A stretch of 64,000 nt of DNA. Source: Glossina fuscipes. Taxonomy: Eukaryota; Arthropoda; Insecta; Diptera; Glossinidae. The translations under genes were made by a program, and so were the position numbers. Under the pieces are notes generated by a model. The model made no database searches. It worked only from the letters and a program-made list of their open reading frames with translations, and was not told the DNA's origin. The stretch's first letter is position 1. Each line of letters starts with the position of its first letter. This document shows, piece by piece, positions 48,530 to 61,222 of this stretch. The stretch is from the NCBI RefSeq assembly GCF_014805625.2, contig NW_023998431.1:873294-937293 (forward strand), read 5' to 3'.

Positions 48530-50315
48530 TACAAATAGGATAAAACAAATTACTAAAAATGCTGAGATAAAGATACAAAAAGGTGTAAACTAAGCATAGA
48601 CGGCCGCATCAACTTTGGTCGAATTGATAATATTGATAGTAAAGACATTATACATCCACTGTGTATATTGTACACGTTCGGAATTAATTGTTCTGAGCAA
48701 TAAAGTCGATTGCACTTAAAAACAAAATTGACCATTGCATCAAGTTATACGAAACCGATTATTCAATATTATGTAATATACGTCGGATTCATAACAGAAA
48801 ATCAAAAGGTCGCTCAGATAATTTAGTAACATTTAAACCTGTTTCATTGACATGCATCGGTTTGAATGTCAGAAAAAGTCATATTACCTGAATTCTTAAT
48901 CGAATCATTTAGCCCGCATTTCGACGTTTTTGTTTTTCTTTTTCTTTTGTTTTATATATATATGAGCAAATATATGTGGGACGTTTAGAAAGATGTGGGG
49001 GTGAAGAAAGATATGGAGTGATTGCTGTACCCCAATCAGTAAGTACAGATCGAGTAGCATGCAATCTGTTCTAGTTTCGAACTGACAGTCATAAAGTACA
49101 ATTTTTTGCATAACGGGTGTAAACTATTGTAAATTTTCCAGATTTTTTTATTGGCTTAGAAGATCCTTCGCCCCTGCCAAAAATGAAATGCATTCATCTC
49201 CGAAAAGCTCACTTGTATTAAACAAGTACCTATGGATAATTTGTAACCTAATCTCTTATCTCTTGATTTCTTACTACCACCCTACATACATAAAAAGATA
49301 TTTTTAGAAGGTATTTTTGTTAATCTGAAAGCATTTCCGAACAAAAATATTGGAAAACTATCGTTGAGTAAATATCGAGAGCAATTTAAGAATGGCCGAG
49401 AAATTAAAATTTTGAAAAAAAATTGTTAATGTTGATGATAATCGCTTTTCGTTATGGAAATATTTTACTAACATCATTCATCATTTACGAAGACCTTTGC
49501 ATAAAAGTATCAAGATCAAGGCAATGGGATAATTGACTTGGGAATCAAAAGTAACGCTTTTCTTGGATATGTTGAAAATAATCCGTTAAGTTCGATCCGA
49601 CAATTTAAGCTTAAAACAATAATTGAATGAAAAACTATGCCCTGATTATTACCTTGATAGGATATTTGGCGATGCACATTCTATTCATAACTATTCATAA
49701 TATAGAAAAACTGTTTACATCAAAAGAAGGACAAAAAAGACACAGTTTTGACACAGCATTGTTCATCTTTCGCGACAATATCTACAATTGTTACGAAAAA
49801 ATGGCAATTTCGTGTTTGAAGGATAATCGATTTTTTTTGGGATTGGCTACGAAGTGACCCATTTTTGTTTTATTTTTTTGCCATAACAAGTCGTAGCTTA
49901 AAAATATTAATTGAAAGAGTAACGAACTAACGTCTTCTTTTAGAAAATCGGATAAGCACTTCTATTGTGTAACTTTTATATCTATTAATTCGGGAGATGA
50001 TTTTATTCCTATAACAACAATTGAAAAATTAAAATAGTTTCGAAAACAAAAACATTTACGCCCTATCCGATGATATTTGTGAATAATTCCAGTGAATATT
50101 GATTATTTAAAGTTCGTTCACGTTCAAGCCGTTGACTCATATTTATCGCTTACAATGTCTTTGAACTCTTTAGAATCAATTAATTAACGTTACTATCTTT
50201 ACGCTATCCCTTGATATTTTCTTGATAAATATCGCGCAAGAGACTAATGCAAACACGCAGGAGAGCAGCTTGATGTGTGTGACATGAAACAAAACCAAAT
50301 CCTTATTTAGCATCG
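48530..50315. other. Intergenic DNA
   Basis: Around 49553-49610 the frame FLGYVENNPLSSIRQFKL resembles the HTH region of a Tc1/mariner transposase, too weakly to call. The rest is unremarkable. Confidence 0.35.
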
Positions 50316-50469
50316 TATAAATATATTCTGCTTAATATCCAATACTCGTACTGTATGTGCTTTATAGCGAACGCTGAGATATCGAGACATTAAAAGGTTA
50401 TTTAAAATTTAAAACCCGTTCGCCACTAATAGTTGGCATGCTTAAGAGTAATATTACGAAATGCGCGCA

Positions 50470-50732
50470 GATTTGCTGATGACCTCAGAGCGACAGAGCT
50501 TTTTATCTACGATCATATGAAGCCGATATTCCCTCCGAAACGAAAAAAAGATCTAGCCCTTCTTAAAATTTATCTTAAAAGGTCCGAAGATGCCATTACT
50601 GCCCATTTATCTGGGAAATACGCTCAAATTATATGCACCATCCCTGATAATAGTTGTAGATGGCTTGTTGAAGTATCCCAATTGAATTCTTTAAATAGCA
50701 CTTTTGGTCAACCAGGGAGGGGAGCTTCTTAG
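50470..50732 (+). other. Unassigned coding-like stretch (possible exon)
   Basis: The frame is open for about 87 residues, from FADDLRATELFIYDHMKPIF through GKYAQIICTIPDNSCRWLVE to the TAG at 50730. It is clearly less AT-rich than its surroundings and looks like a soluble helical protein. The longer open frame has no ATG at its start; the first ATG is at about 50517. GCGCGCAG at 50463-50470 could be a splice acceptor, and TATAAATA at 50316-50323 a promoter. I do not recognise the family. It may be an exon of a short gene, a gene relic or a mobile-element piece. Confidence 0.35.
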
Positions 50733-51716
50733 AATTCTTGTATTTATTTTCAAAATGTAATGAACATCGTCTTCTCCTCAGAGCTATGGCTAAGTTTGCT
50801 TGAATTTTATGACAAGTCGTCCCGTAGCATTGCTTTATTAGTTCATGTACCGAGCTTGGATGGATTTTTTGTTCTTAGCTCATTTACCTACGCATTTAGA
50901 TCGAAGGGTTACGTATATTGAACTGAGTTCATTTTTGCTTAAAATCGTGACTGAATTATCACAAAAATCCATAACGTTATAATATTATCTGGCGAAGCAT
51001 CCATTCCATGTTTTGGACCAAAAGTAATTAAGTATTCACACCAAGATATTTCAAATAAAAAAAATATTTTTTAAGAGAAAACATTCTAATCCTAAACAGG
51101 AAGGAGCTGAGTATAAGACATATCGAACAATCTTTAGATTAGCTTCAATTAACAAGTAAGCGAAATTCTCGTCGATTTTCACCAATTTTCTACGATTGAT
51201 TTGAAAGGAAAAAAGGGTTTCGTACTCAAATGTTTTAAGAGGAAAATAATCCAAGTTATTGCTTCAGTTTATAGATTATCAAGAGTGAAAGTGAAAGATA
51301 ATTATTGCTTTGACAACGTCATAGCTAAGAAAGAGTCCCTGAGATAAATGCTACTTATGATTATGCCACTTATGGTTACTTATGCTATTTGTGCTACAAG
51401 GTTGTGTTATAATAAATTGTCATAATATGAAGAGGAGATGAAGAGCATATGTTTAAAAACAAAACTAAAAGAAAAAAAAAAAAAAAAGGAATGGAAACTT
51501 TTCACTTTTCTTTTTCGTTAATTTTTATGAAATTAAACATAAATTGAATTTTGTGAATGGCTTACACTTAAAAAAAAAAAAAAAAAAGAAAAAAGAAAAT
51601 CAAATTAAATTTACCTGAATTTTTATTATTATTATTATTACTTTAAACAACGACCAGATAAAATGAATTGAGGCCAGTATATGTAAATTTTGTTTAATTT
51701 CTCTACATACACATAA

Positions 51717-51727
51717 ATATATATATA

Positions 51728-51769
<42 letters not shown>

Positions 51770-51783
51770 TACATACATATATG
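51717..51783. repeat. (AT)n microsatellite grading into ACAT units
   Basis: Roughly 20 AT units followed by ACACATACATACAT, a typical slippage-prone compound repeat. Confidence 0.85.
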
Positions 51784-52064
51784 TGAGTTTATCTTAAGAA
51801 GTGTACACAAAAATCATTACATTTTGCATATAAATGTTCGGTTGAAGCCATTTTCCGCAATTTATCAAAATCAATTATAGGGGAAGTTTTTCAACTTTCA
51901 GTTACTTGTAAACATTATTTCCGATCTCGGACATGGGATTATGGAAATAAAACTGCATGAGTGACGTTGTATGTGTGGTTTCAATTACAATTAAATATTG
52001 CACTGCGCCCTCTAAGAAAAGTGAATAAAATAGAGCACTCAGGCAGATCAGGTAAAACAGATAA

Positions 52065-52260
52065 TTTGTTATTGTTGTTATTATTATTGTTGTTGCTGTT
52101 ACTGTTACTGTTGCTGTAGTATTTTTTTGTGTTTTTTTTCTTTTTTTTTCTCTATTTTCGAAATGAGAAACTAAAGCACAGAAATATTTCCACAGCACCA
52201 ACATAAACACGCGGCGTGATATTCAATTGTTGTGGCTGTTGTTGTTGTTGTTATTGTTAA
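52065..52260. repeat. (TTG)n/(TTA)n trinucleotide arrays
   Basis: Two arrays, at about 52067-52112 (TTA and TTG units, then CTGTTA) and 52231-52258 (TTG units). A third TTG array lies at 52742-52790. Confidence 0.85.
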
Positions 52261-52741
52261 AGAAAATCGTCCGTGCAATACACAGTAAACCGTTTAAATT
52301 TTGACTTCGGCCGTACCTGATTGTTGGCAGTACGAATAGTTTTTCGTTGCTTTATTTATTTAATTTTTTTTTTTTTTTTTGTTTTCGCTTCGATTAAACT
52401 TCTGTTTCAATAATGTGTTTAATATATAACGCCAAGCATATGAATGGCGTTTGTGGTTGCGAATCAATTTTGATTCGATTGGATGTTAGAGTTTTTTTTC
52501 TTCTTTCCTTTACCCTAAAAATTCAATGAATTGTAAGAAAACAGGAATGTCGCCTTTTTTGCGCATGTTTGCTTTTTTGTTTTTGTATTTTTATTCATTT
52601 AAAAATCTTGCAGTAACTATGTTTAGCAAGTTTTTGTTGTTGTTATGTTTTTTTTTTTTTGCTTTTTGTTTCTATTATTGTCGCAGACTCTACTGTATGG
52701 TTACAACTGATGTTTATTGGGATTCGGGTTGAGGTTAGAGA

Positions 52742-52790
52742 TGTTGTTGTTCTTATTGTTGTTGTTGTTGTTATTGTTGTCGTTGTTGTA
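52742..52790. repeat. (TTG)n trinucleotide array
   Basis: About 15 TTG-type units with CTT and TCG interruptions. With the arrays 500-700 bases upstream it forms a TTG-rich district. Confidence 0.85.
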
Positions 52791-53979
52791 ATTTTGTTAA
52801 AGACGATGACGGCACAATAATTAGAAGCGCGTGCTTTAAGTCCAGCATGAGTAGTTTAAAAAAAAAAGTTAATCTTTTTTTTTTTTATCGTTGTTCGTGT
52901 TAACTGTCGTTTAAAGAATTTATTTTAAAATTTTCTTCAAAAGTTTTTTCATCAAAGAGGAACCAAACCAATACAAGAATTATCCATTTTAAAGCAAATC
53001 TTAAATAACGTCTGTCTACACCAAGTATAAAATTATATATAATTATCATAATTATTATTATTACTATTATTACTATTTTTATAATAAATGATAAAGCTTT
53101 TTATAAATTATGCAAGTGCCAATAAACGGACCCGAGGAATTGGTGGGTCAAATTATGGAATTTTTTTTTAGAAATCTTTCGACGGTATTTTGTCAAGAAA
53201 AGCATCGGACTAGTGTCTTTTTAAATATCAGTATTAAGCGATATTAACAAATTTAGTCTTTGGATTTGATAGTAAAGTAATTTGCTAATAATAAAGAAGT
53301 GAGTTTCCCTAGCCACCTGTGCATTAGCTTGTTTACTATAACTATATTCGTTGTGTGTGGTCCATCTTGGGGTTTCAGATCTTCCTTTCCTTCTAAAGCA
53401 AATGTTGTTGAATGAAATCGCTACAATTATAGGAAGAAACCAGCAATGATGTCTTTTTACTTGCTTTCAAGGAAAGTGTAAGACCTATGTGTACCAATTA
53501 GTGTCTTCACGCACGGCCGCCAAAGTATATCGAATAAGTAGCACATTGCAAAGCAATACTACTTATCATGAATCCGTTTTACGATATCTTGAAGTTTGAC
53601 ATTGTTATTTTTTTTTTTTCTTGTCATAAAAAAGCGACAGTTCGCCTTGTTCCCAATGAAATTAATTTTGTTTATTCTTGTGCCGCGTAACCTTAAGGCG
53701 AAAATGCTAAAACCATTTATCCCTCATTGAATTCACCGGGAAAGCTATCCCTTTGTTAGTTTATTTTTTGCTTTCCTCGTTACAAAGAGAGACGCTATTC
53801 CGGCAAATGGCTATCGAAGCAGAGAAATCTTCACATCGTCACACTTAATAATGAATTAAAAAATGTGTTCTATTTTCGACAGTTTCCTGTACTTTTTGAT
53901 AGAATCTACTTTGAAGTAATTGGTTTTTTAAAATATTTTCAATTGTTCTTCGTTTCCGATTCATAGGCGAATCGTGCAC

Positions 53980-54095
53980 TTTTTAAACTGATAAATTGAT
54001 AGACGAGTAGAGACAAATTTATTCATAGCATGATACTGATCAAGAACATATATATGTATATATGTCCCTCTGCATTATAATGTCCCTCTGACGTA
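53980..54095 (+). repeat. Family A core fragment
   Basis: A GACGAGTAGAGACAAAT tract is followed by CATGATACTGATCAAGAACA and ATATATATGTATATATG, the core plus TA tract. The rest is missing. Confidence 0.5.
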
Positions 54096-57049
54096 TTTCT
54101 CGATATAATCTAAGAACTGACAAGACGACCTCTCTAGACCGTGCAGCCAGATAATGAAATGGTTTAAAACAACCTATTTGCCATAAGCAGAATTATTCAT
54201 AATTATCTTTTTGAAAAATATAAAAAAAATGTTCCTTTGAAAGGTAAAGATATTCATTCTTAGGCAATTTTATTATTAACTTAATAATTTTTATATATTT
54301 TTTATTTATTTATTTATTTGTTTTATTTCTTCATATTTTTTCAAACAATTTTTTGATAAATTACTTTTAGGTTCTTTTTTTTTTTTTTGGGAATTCATAT
54401 GCAAAAAAATTTCTCATTTCTGTTTTTAATTTTGTTTTATTATTCTTGGTAACTTAATTGATTGCTTATTTATAGTTGTGCTAAGCAATCTATTGAGAAG
54501 AAAATAATAATAATTTTTTAAGAAAAAAAATATCACCAGCACCCGTTAAACGATTTAAAGATCAGCTAATGCGCTGACAGACAATTGTTGACTGCAACAA
54601 TAAGTCACAACAAGTGCTATATTAACTCGCGACAATCTTCAACGGCTAAGCTAACCAAACAAATACATATTTGCGTTTGTATAAACATGCACGCGATCAT
54701 TCCTCTCACCCTTTCTCTCTTACTCTCTCATTAATAGCGACCTCTATTCATTTTGTAATGACTTACTCTCAATATTACATGTTTTTCTTCGCATATAAAA
54801 GCCCCAACTTACTGTCACTCTCAAACTTTATTGTATTAGAGAAGAGCTTAAGAATTATTAAAGTCCCCAAGAAACCTGTTATTATTATTATTATTGCTTA
54901 GCATTTACAATTGCAAAGTAAAAGACCTAAATTTTAATAATATGTTTATTTTGTTTGAATGCATATTTTGACGCAAGTGCTTGTCTGAGAGTAAACGAGT
55001 AAATATAGTAACTGACTTTAATGACGTAACATATTTTATTTAATATTTTTCGATGGTTGCTTTTCTTAAGTTAAGTTAGACTTCTCTTTATAAGAAGTTA
55101 GAAGGGTGGGCCGGAAACATGTTTAAAACGTCATTATAATTTGAGAGTATTTTATATTTTTACTCACTCAGTTATTATTCATTTATTTATTTATATATAA
55201 ATTTTTTTTATTATTAATTTTTTTTTTTTATTTACTTAATAGAGAGTGTAAGCAGATAAGAAGCAAAGTTAGACACTGTGTAAAGCATATTTTGCACTCT
55301 GTTGCTAAAGTTTGAAAACAATTGAATAAAAATATGAATGCAATGCATTAACGGATCGGGAAGCGATACATTTACAATAATAACGCTCGAATAAAGCAAA
55401 ACTTTTCTAAATATCTTAATCAATAGTAAAGCAATAAACAAGAGAGCTTCTTTTTTTTTTTTTTTTAATTTTAAAAATGTTCATATTTAAATACATGGGT
55501 ATAACACTTTTCTTAAGTAAACAAATTTATTTTTATGGGCATAAGAGGAAATTTATACCAGATAGCTTTATAAGTTTGTAACATTTTCATTTCCATTGTT
55601 TGTTCAAAGCAATGCGTCCTTTATATTTATCAACGAATGAACATCAGTCTACATACTAGAGTACTAGAGGTGCTTTAGAATATTTTTCATAATTATATTC
55701 CTTAATAATTCTATTTGTCATCGATAACGAACGTTTAAAGCGGCATTTTCAAAATGGAAAATTTGAAATTTTCAAACTTTTGTTCGATGCCAGAGAATAG
55801 CCAAAGCCTCTTGAGATATATCCACTAAAGGAAACGGTCTTATTCACAGCTTGAATTTGATTTTTGAAATCAAGAAATTCGAAATGCAAACTACCCGCGA
55901 ACATTTCAAATGTGACGCGGAAAAATTGTCGATATGTTCAGCAAACGAATATGGAGCAGTTAGCCATAATTATTCAGAGAATCATCCCGCTTGAAGCAAT
56001 AAATAGTCACAAGTGATATTTCGTCGCGACAGACGAATATTACAGAAGAAACTAAGGCAGGAAAAGAGTAACACTGAAACTCACTTTTAAGCTATGGCTT
56101 AATTAATATAAACCATTAATAATATGTAGAACTGTGCTTAATACAATGAGATGAGTTGTGAGCACTAGAAATATACGATAGCCGTATAACGTTTCTCCAA
56201 AAATCAAGATTCTCATGTAAACGAGGCCAGGCGGGTAAGAGCGCCCAGTTCACAAAGTTCAATTGCACTTCTACGAAATGAGACCTTATAGGATAGAAAT
56301 CGTTAAAGTTGCTAAACGAGAACTAGATTTCTGCACACTTTACCGTTCATGCATTTTTTTCTTCCGTCTGCGTACCATCTAATTAGTGTTTCCAGTTCGC
56401 TTTAATGAATCGGCTGTGTTGTGCCTTAACGTGTCTAATTTAGAAGAATGTTCTCATTGCTACGCGCCTCAGACAGAATCACTGGAAATTGAGAACACTG
56501 CAATTTAATGATTTCATTTATGAAACCTAAATGAGAAAAACCTCACTTGATCACTGATCAAGTGATACTTCAAGTTTATATTATCTTTAGATAATGTTTT
56601 TTATGTCAATTGCTTACTAAAGCTTATTGCTATGTAAACCAAATTATACCGCTTTCTTTGTATTATTAAAAATGCATTAAAAGTCATCAAAAATTTTTTG
56701 AATGCAATTAAGCAAATCGAGAGGAAAGAAAAAAAATTACAATCAAATTTATTCATATCGCATGTGAGAAAAGTTGTGCTACAAAAAAAGCCTTGACAAT
56801 GAATTTCATTTTGATATACATTTTCGCTTTTGTCTACAACTGATTGCAATAAATAAACCGAAAAAGACAAATTCTGTCGGCCTGAAATAAATTACGATGG
56901 GAACTGTAAAACCGGGAATAATTTCACTTTTTTAGTTTTCTTACAATTGAATGAAAGGCGGTAGCTATTGTTTGCTAATGAAGGAAAAAGTATGCATGTG
57001 AACAAGGGTTTTATATGATATAAAAACAAACAAAAAAAACAAAAAAAAA
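54096..57049. other. Non-coding DNA with T runs and a palindrome
   Basis: (TTTA)n at 54300-54320, T runs at 54377, 55211 and 55451, (ATT)n at 54880, and the 56543 palindrome. The block 55700-56500 is more complex but unassigned. Confidence 0.4.
56543..56565. repeat. Near-perfect palindrome, 11-bp arms, 1-base spacer
   Basis: TCACTTGATCA-C-TGATCAAGTGA. A second short hairpin, ATTATCT-TT-AGATAAT, lies about 15 bases to the right. Function unknown. Confidence 0.6.
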
Positions 57050-57650
57050 AAACAAGTAAGAAAATTGTTGTTGCTTACAACCGAATCTTTTATGCTTATC
57101 ACCGTTATTTTAAAAGAAGACTAACAGAAGGGAAAATAAATAAATTTTCCTACTTCATAATATTGCGTGGGCGTGGTTGATTTTCTCTACATTTTAAAAT
57201 AAATATGGAGCTTAACATCATGCATCATGCGTTATACTTGATGAGTAGGGAACAAAAAATGTGGAAAGCAAAGTTGTTCCTAGTTTTTGATATACAGACA
57301 TGTAGGCGTTACAGGTGTGTTCTTTGATCGCTTTAAGTCATTTTTAAATTTTTCAATAAATTTGTAGACGATATCTTCATTTTTGCGATGAATGGGAGAA
57401 TGTTTACCACAGATACTACACAGTATAGCAGACGGACAAAGGGACAGACAAGCAGACGGACATGCTCAAATTTGGCAATGGTCAAACATCTATATGCTAT
57501 ATACAAGATTCGTAAAGTTTGCTCGATTTACAATTTCATGTTGATCGTTGAAAATGTATACACATTGTGGGGTTTCCGAAGCTTCCTTGAAAGCGTTGCA
57601 AACGTTTTCACCAAATGAATACATCTCCCATCCTTCACAATCGCTGCTTT
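57050..57650 (+). repeat. Family A element with full-length features
   Basis: It starts AACAAGTAAGAAAATTG and has ACAACCGAATCTTTTATGC, a GCAGACGGACAAAGGGACAG tract, TTTCATGTTGATCGTTGAAA, ACACATTGTGGGGTTTCC, GAAGCTTCCTTGAAAGCG, and ends with CACCAAATGAATACATC. It shows that family A begins with the same AACAAGTAAGAA as family B. Confidence 0.7.
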
Positions 57651-58412
57651 TGGTGCGAACTTGTACATAAATTTATAATTATCATTATTAATGTTGATAA
57701 AGAAGATACACGTGCAGTCTATCTGTTCAAGTTCGCAATATTTTCTGCTTTTTTCCCCTTTTTTCTAAAGTGCTTTACACAAATTATGCGCGAGAAATTA
57801 AGCTGGAAATGGTAATGAAAAGAAAATTATGCCCATCTTTTTTATTTAGAAATTCTTAAACAATGTGGTGGCAATACTAGTGCACAGAGAGAGTAAAATT
57901 CGATTTGATAAGTAAAAATCTATTTTTTGGATTACATTAAACAGAAAATAGAAACAGAAAACGTATTACATGATAATAACGTCTTGCACGAGTTGCCTTA
58001 GAAGCAATCACACACAACGAAGGAAAACCATAAGAAAATTTGCGAAAAATACTTTTAACTGCGAACCTTTTCAACTTAATGCACTTTTTCTGCCAGTATT
58101 TCGAAAAGTGCACCGATTCTTTATTTGTAGTAAGAATAGTAGCGCGAAGTAGCGAAGTTTGGAAAGAGAAAATAATCGACGAATTAATTGATCAACGTAA
58201 TAAGCTGAATTTCCTTATCTTTGTCTGTACCTCTGTCCATGATCTCTTACTCTTCCCACATATATCCTTAGTACCTGGCAAGTGGCCAAGGTTAAAAATG
58301 ATCATGATCAAGCGAGAATCACATCAACGGTATACTTTTTAATTCCATGTAAACTCCAACTAAAAAAATCAAAGATTATCAACAAAAGTGTCCTTAATGC
58401 AAGAACAAGTGA

Positions 58413-58970
58413 TTCAGTCGGAATCGAAACTTTTATCCCCATCATCTAAATCCCAATCCTAAAAAACAGAAAAGAAGTAAAAGAACAAAATTTTCATGCT
58501 CTACAATATGGGGAGTGGGTGCAACTGATTTCATCTATTTACAAGACAAGAATTTTTGTCGTAGAGACATGTGTACGTTGTAGGAGTGTCCTTTGAAAAA
58601 TTTAATTCAATTCCATATTCTTTTGCAATTTTGCAAGCGATATCTTCATTTTCGCTAACGAGAGAGTCTTTACCACAAGTACTACAAAGTTGAGCAAACA
58701 GACAGATGAACAGACGAACTGTGTGCAAGAACATGCAATGTTTCTGCAAAGTTGAAGTCGATAGCTTTATTTTTTTTGCGGCCAGGAAATTGTTTACAAC
58801 AGACCCTACACGGACGGACACACGGACATGCTTAAATCGATTTAGAAATTGTTGCTGATGGTTACTACTATTTTGTGGGGCCTTTGATGCTGCCTTCCAG
58901 GCGTTGCAAACGTTTCGACAAAATGAATATACTCCTTATCCTTCGGTGATGGGCATAAAAAACTAACAGT
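58413..58970 (+). repeat. Family A element, second copy in the same orientation
   Basis: It starts with CGGAATCGAAACTTTTATCC CCATCATC and ends CTTCGGTGATGGGCATAAAA, an inverted pair. Inside are two GTCY-like tracts (58700 and 58805), CATGCTTAAATCGATTTAG, TTTTGTGGGGCCTTTGATG and GGCGTTGCAAACGTTTCGAC, very like the copy that ends 760 bases upstream. Confidence 0.72.
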
Positions 58971-60783
58971 CGATAAGAGGTATTGATCTGTGATCTGATA
59001 CAAAAGTATTTCCTATGTTCTGGTAAAGGGACCAATCGATCGAATGTGACACCTACGAGTTAGTTTTGTATTCGGATTTGCTATAATGCAGACCAAAGAT
59101 TCGCCTCAAGATTTCTAGTAATGGGATCAGTGATCATATCGTTCAGGCGTTATTCTTCGCAATTTATTTATTTATTTATTTTATTTATTTATTGACGCTT
59201 ATATAACCTCGAAGCCATTCAGCTCTATTTGAATAGATTTCAATAATAAAGTGCAATAGTATAAAATGTTCCTAAACAACGTAAATGAAAAGGGAAGAAG
59301 AAGAAAATTCAAAGTAAAAGAGAAAAAAGCGAAACAAGAAGGTAAATAGGCTCGCAGGAAAGGAAATAACATGTACAACACAACCACACTTTCTTCCCAA
59401 TACTAAGTAACTAGCTAATCTTATTATTAGCTTTAGCAAGCTTTGCTTTCTATTAGTTTAGCTTTTAGAATGCCAAGATATTTCTCTGGATCTCTAGGTC
59501 TTAAGTAAGACTTGATTTCATATTTGGTGAGAAATGCGGTCAACTGGCGTCCTATCATATCTCTGCAGAATTATCAATTTTTTCAATACGTTCATCTCTA
59601 CTGCGATCTTGCTTACAAGTTTTTACATAAACAAGTTTAACATAAGATTTTTTTTACAAAAAGACAAAGACAACAAATTGAAATTTTTTTAAAAAGTTTG
59701 TTTTTATTATCTAACTAACGACTTAGATAATTTATTGGTGAAAAATCTTATTATAATATGTGTTTGATTTCGTAGTTTTTAATGTATTCACACCCTAGCC
59801 CTGTTGTATCGTCTTCGCTGTAAGAATTTACTTTCATCATTTAAAAATGCTTATCATCTATTCTACCCTACGCAGTTTAGCGATAAAAGAAATGAAAAAA
59901 AAAAAAAACAATAACAACAAATCTTTTATTTCATTCTTGAATTGTATTAATTTAATGATATATATCCTATACCTCGATCAATTCTGTGATTTAAATTGTA
60001 AACGTTACTATAATTTCAAAATTTTGTACACAAAAATAAATATATATGTATATTTTTAAACTTTTCATCTCCACTATACTAAGGTTTATAAAAAAAAAAA
60101 AAATATATATTTAATCTTTAACAATATTTTCGGTAAATAAATAAGTGCAAGTCATTTAAATGCCTCGCATTAATGACGGCGTAAAACGTTCACTTGATTA
60201 TTATTGTTTAAGATGTTTAAGAATTTGCAAAAAAAAAGTGAAATAAACCGTTATAACTAAAGATACTATTTGAAAACACAATCGCCAAAACCAACTAAGA
60301 CTTTTCAGTCTTAATTGGATTTTAAATTACAAAAGCTTTCTGTTTAGATATTTTGCATAAATAAGAAGAAGAAAAAAAAAATAAAAAATTGAACGTAGAA
60401 CCTAGAGAAAAAATATATCAAAAAATGAATAAAAAAATTAAAAAGTAAAAAAATTTATAACAGAAATATGTACTTAATAACCATATGTAAAATTGTATCG
60501 AAGGTTATTATTCGTGTCTGACCATTTACTGTCAACTACGCCTTCACTTTTCATTTTGATTGTTTTTGGTATAAGAAAAATGCATGTTTAGTATTAAATC
60601 TATGTTTAAAAAATATTTTAAAAGAATGGACAACAAAAGTCAATATTATGTTAAACAAGTCTTTGAACACCTCCCACCAAGGAGATAAGATAAACTTAAT
60701 TGAATTCAATTGAATTGTGTTAAAACACACACACACACACACAATAAAAGGTAAACCAAAAACAAAAAATATTAGGTGAACGG

Positions 60784-60861
60784 TATATATATATATATAA
60801 GAATTATATATATATTTATAATTATATATATATATATAAGAATTATATATATATATATATC
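60784..60861. repeat. Tandemly duplicated (TA)n block
   Basis: A unit of about 39 bases made of a TA run plus TATAAGAATTATA occurs twice in direct order, so a whole TA-plus-spacer block was duplicated. An (AC)n run at 60726-60743 lies just before. Confidence 0.75.
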
Positions 60862-61185
60862 TGTGTCTATGTGTGTATGTGGCAAGCAATAAGTGTAATA
60901 CATATCTTTATATAAATATCAAGACAAAAAGCCTCCTAACATGTGCACGCATATCAAGTTACCGAACAATTTATAAACGATAAGAAATTTTCAACAAATT
61001 CTTGTTTTTGTTGAATGTAAAAAACAAATCTTTCAATAATCTGTTGATGTCTATAAATGTAAGTGCAAGTTATTCCTTTTATGTCTATTGCATACGGTTA
61101 CAGGTGCAGCGGCGCTTTATAATGCGTAATTTCCTTTTATAAATTATGCAGCCACAGATGTCTACATGTAATGTTAGATACAAAC

Positions 61186-61222
61186 GTACACACACGCACA
61201 TACATACATACATACATACACT
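61186..61222. repeat. (CATA)n microsatellite
   Basis: About six ACAT units preceded by ACACACGCAC. Confidence 0.85.

Larger units (their letters stand above)
50733..53979. other. Microsatellite-rich non-coding DNA
   Basis: Besides the listed AT and TTG arrays there are A runs at 51474 and 51571, T runs at 52130, 52367, 52650 and 52875, and (TTA)n at 51625 and 53050. Nothing coding is seen. Confidence 0.45.

Noticed and set aside
49553..49857. Possible Tc1/mariner transposase fragment
   Set aside because: Only one short HTH-like block (ENNPLSSIRQF); no catalytic motif or TIR in the vicinity.
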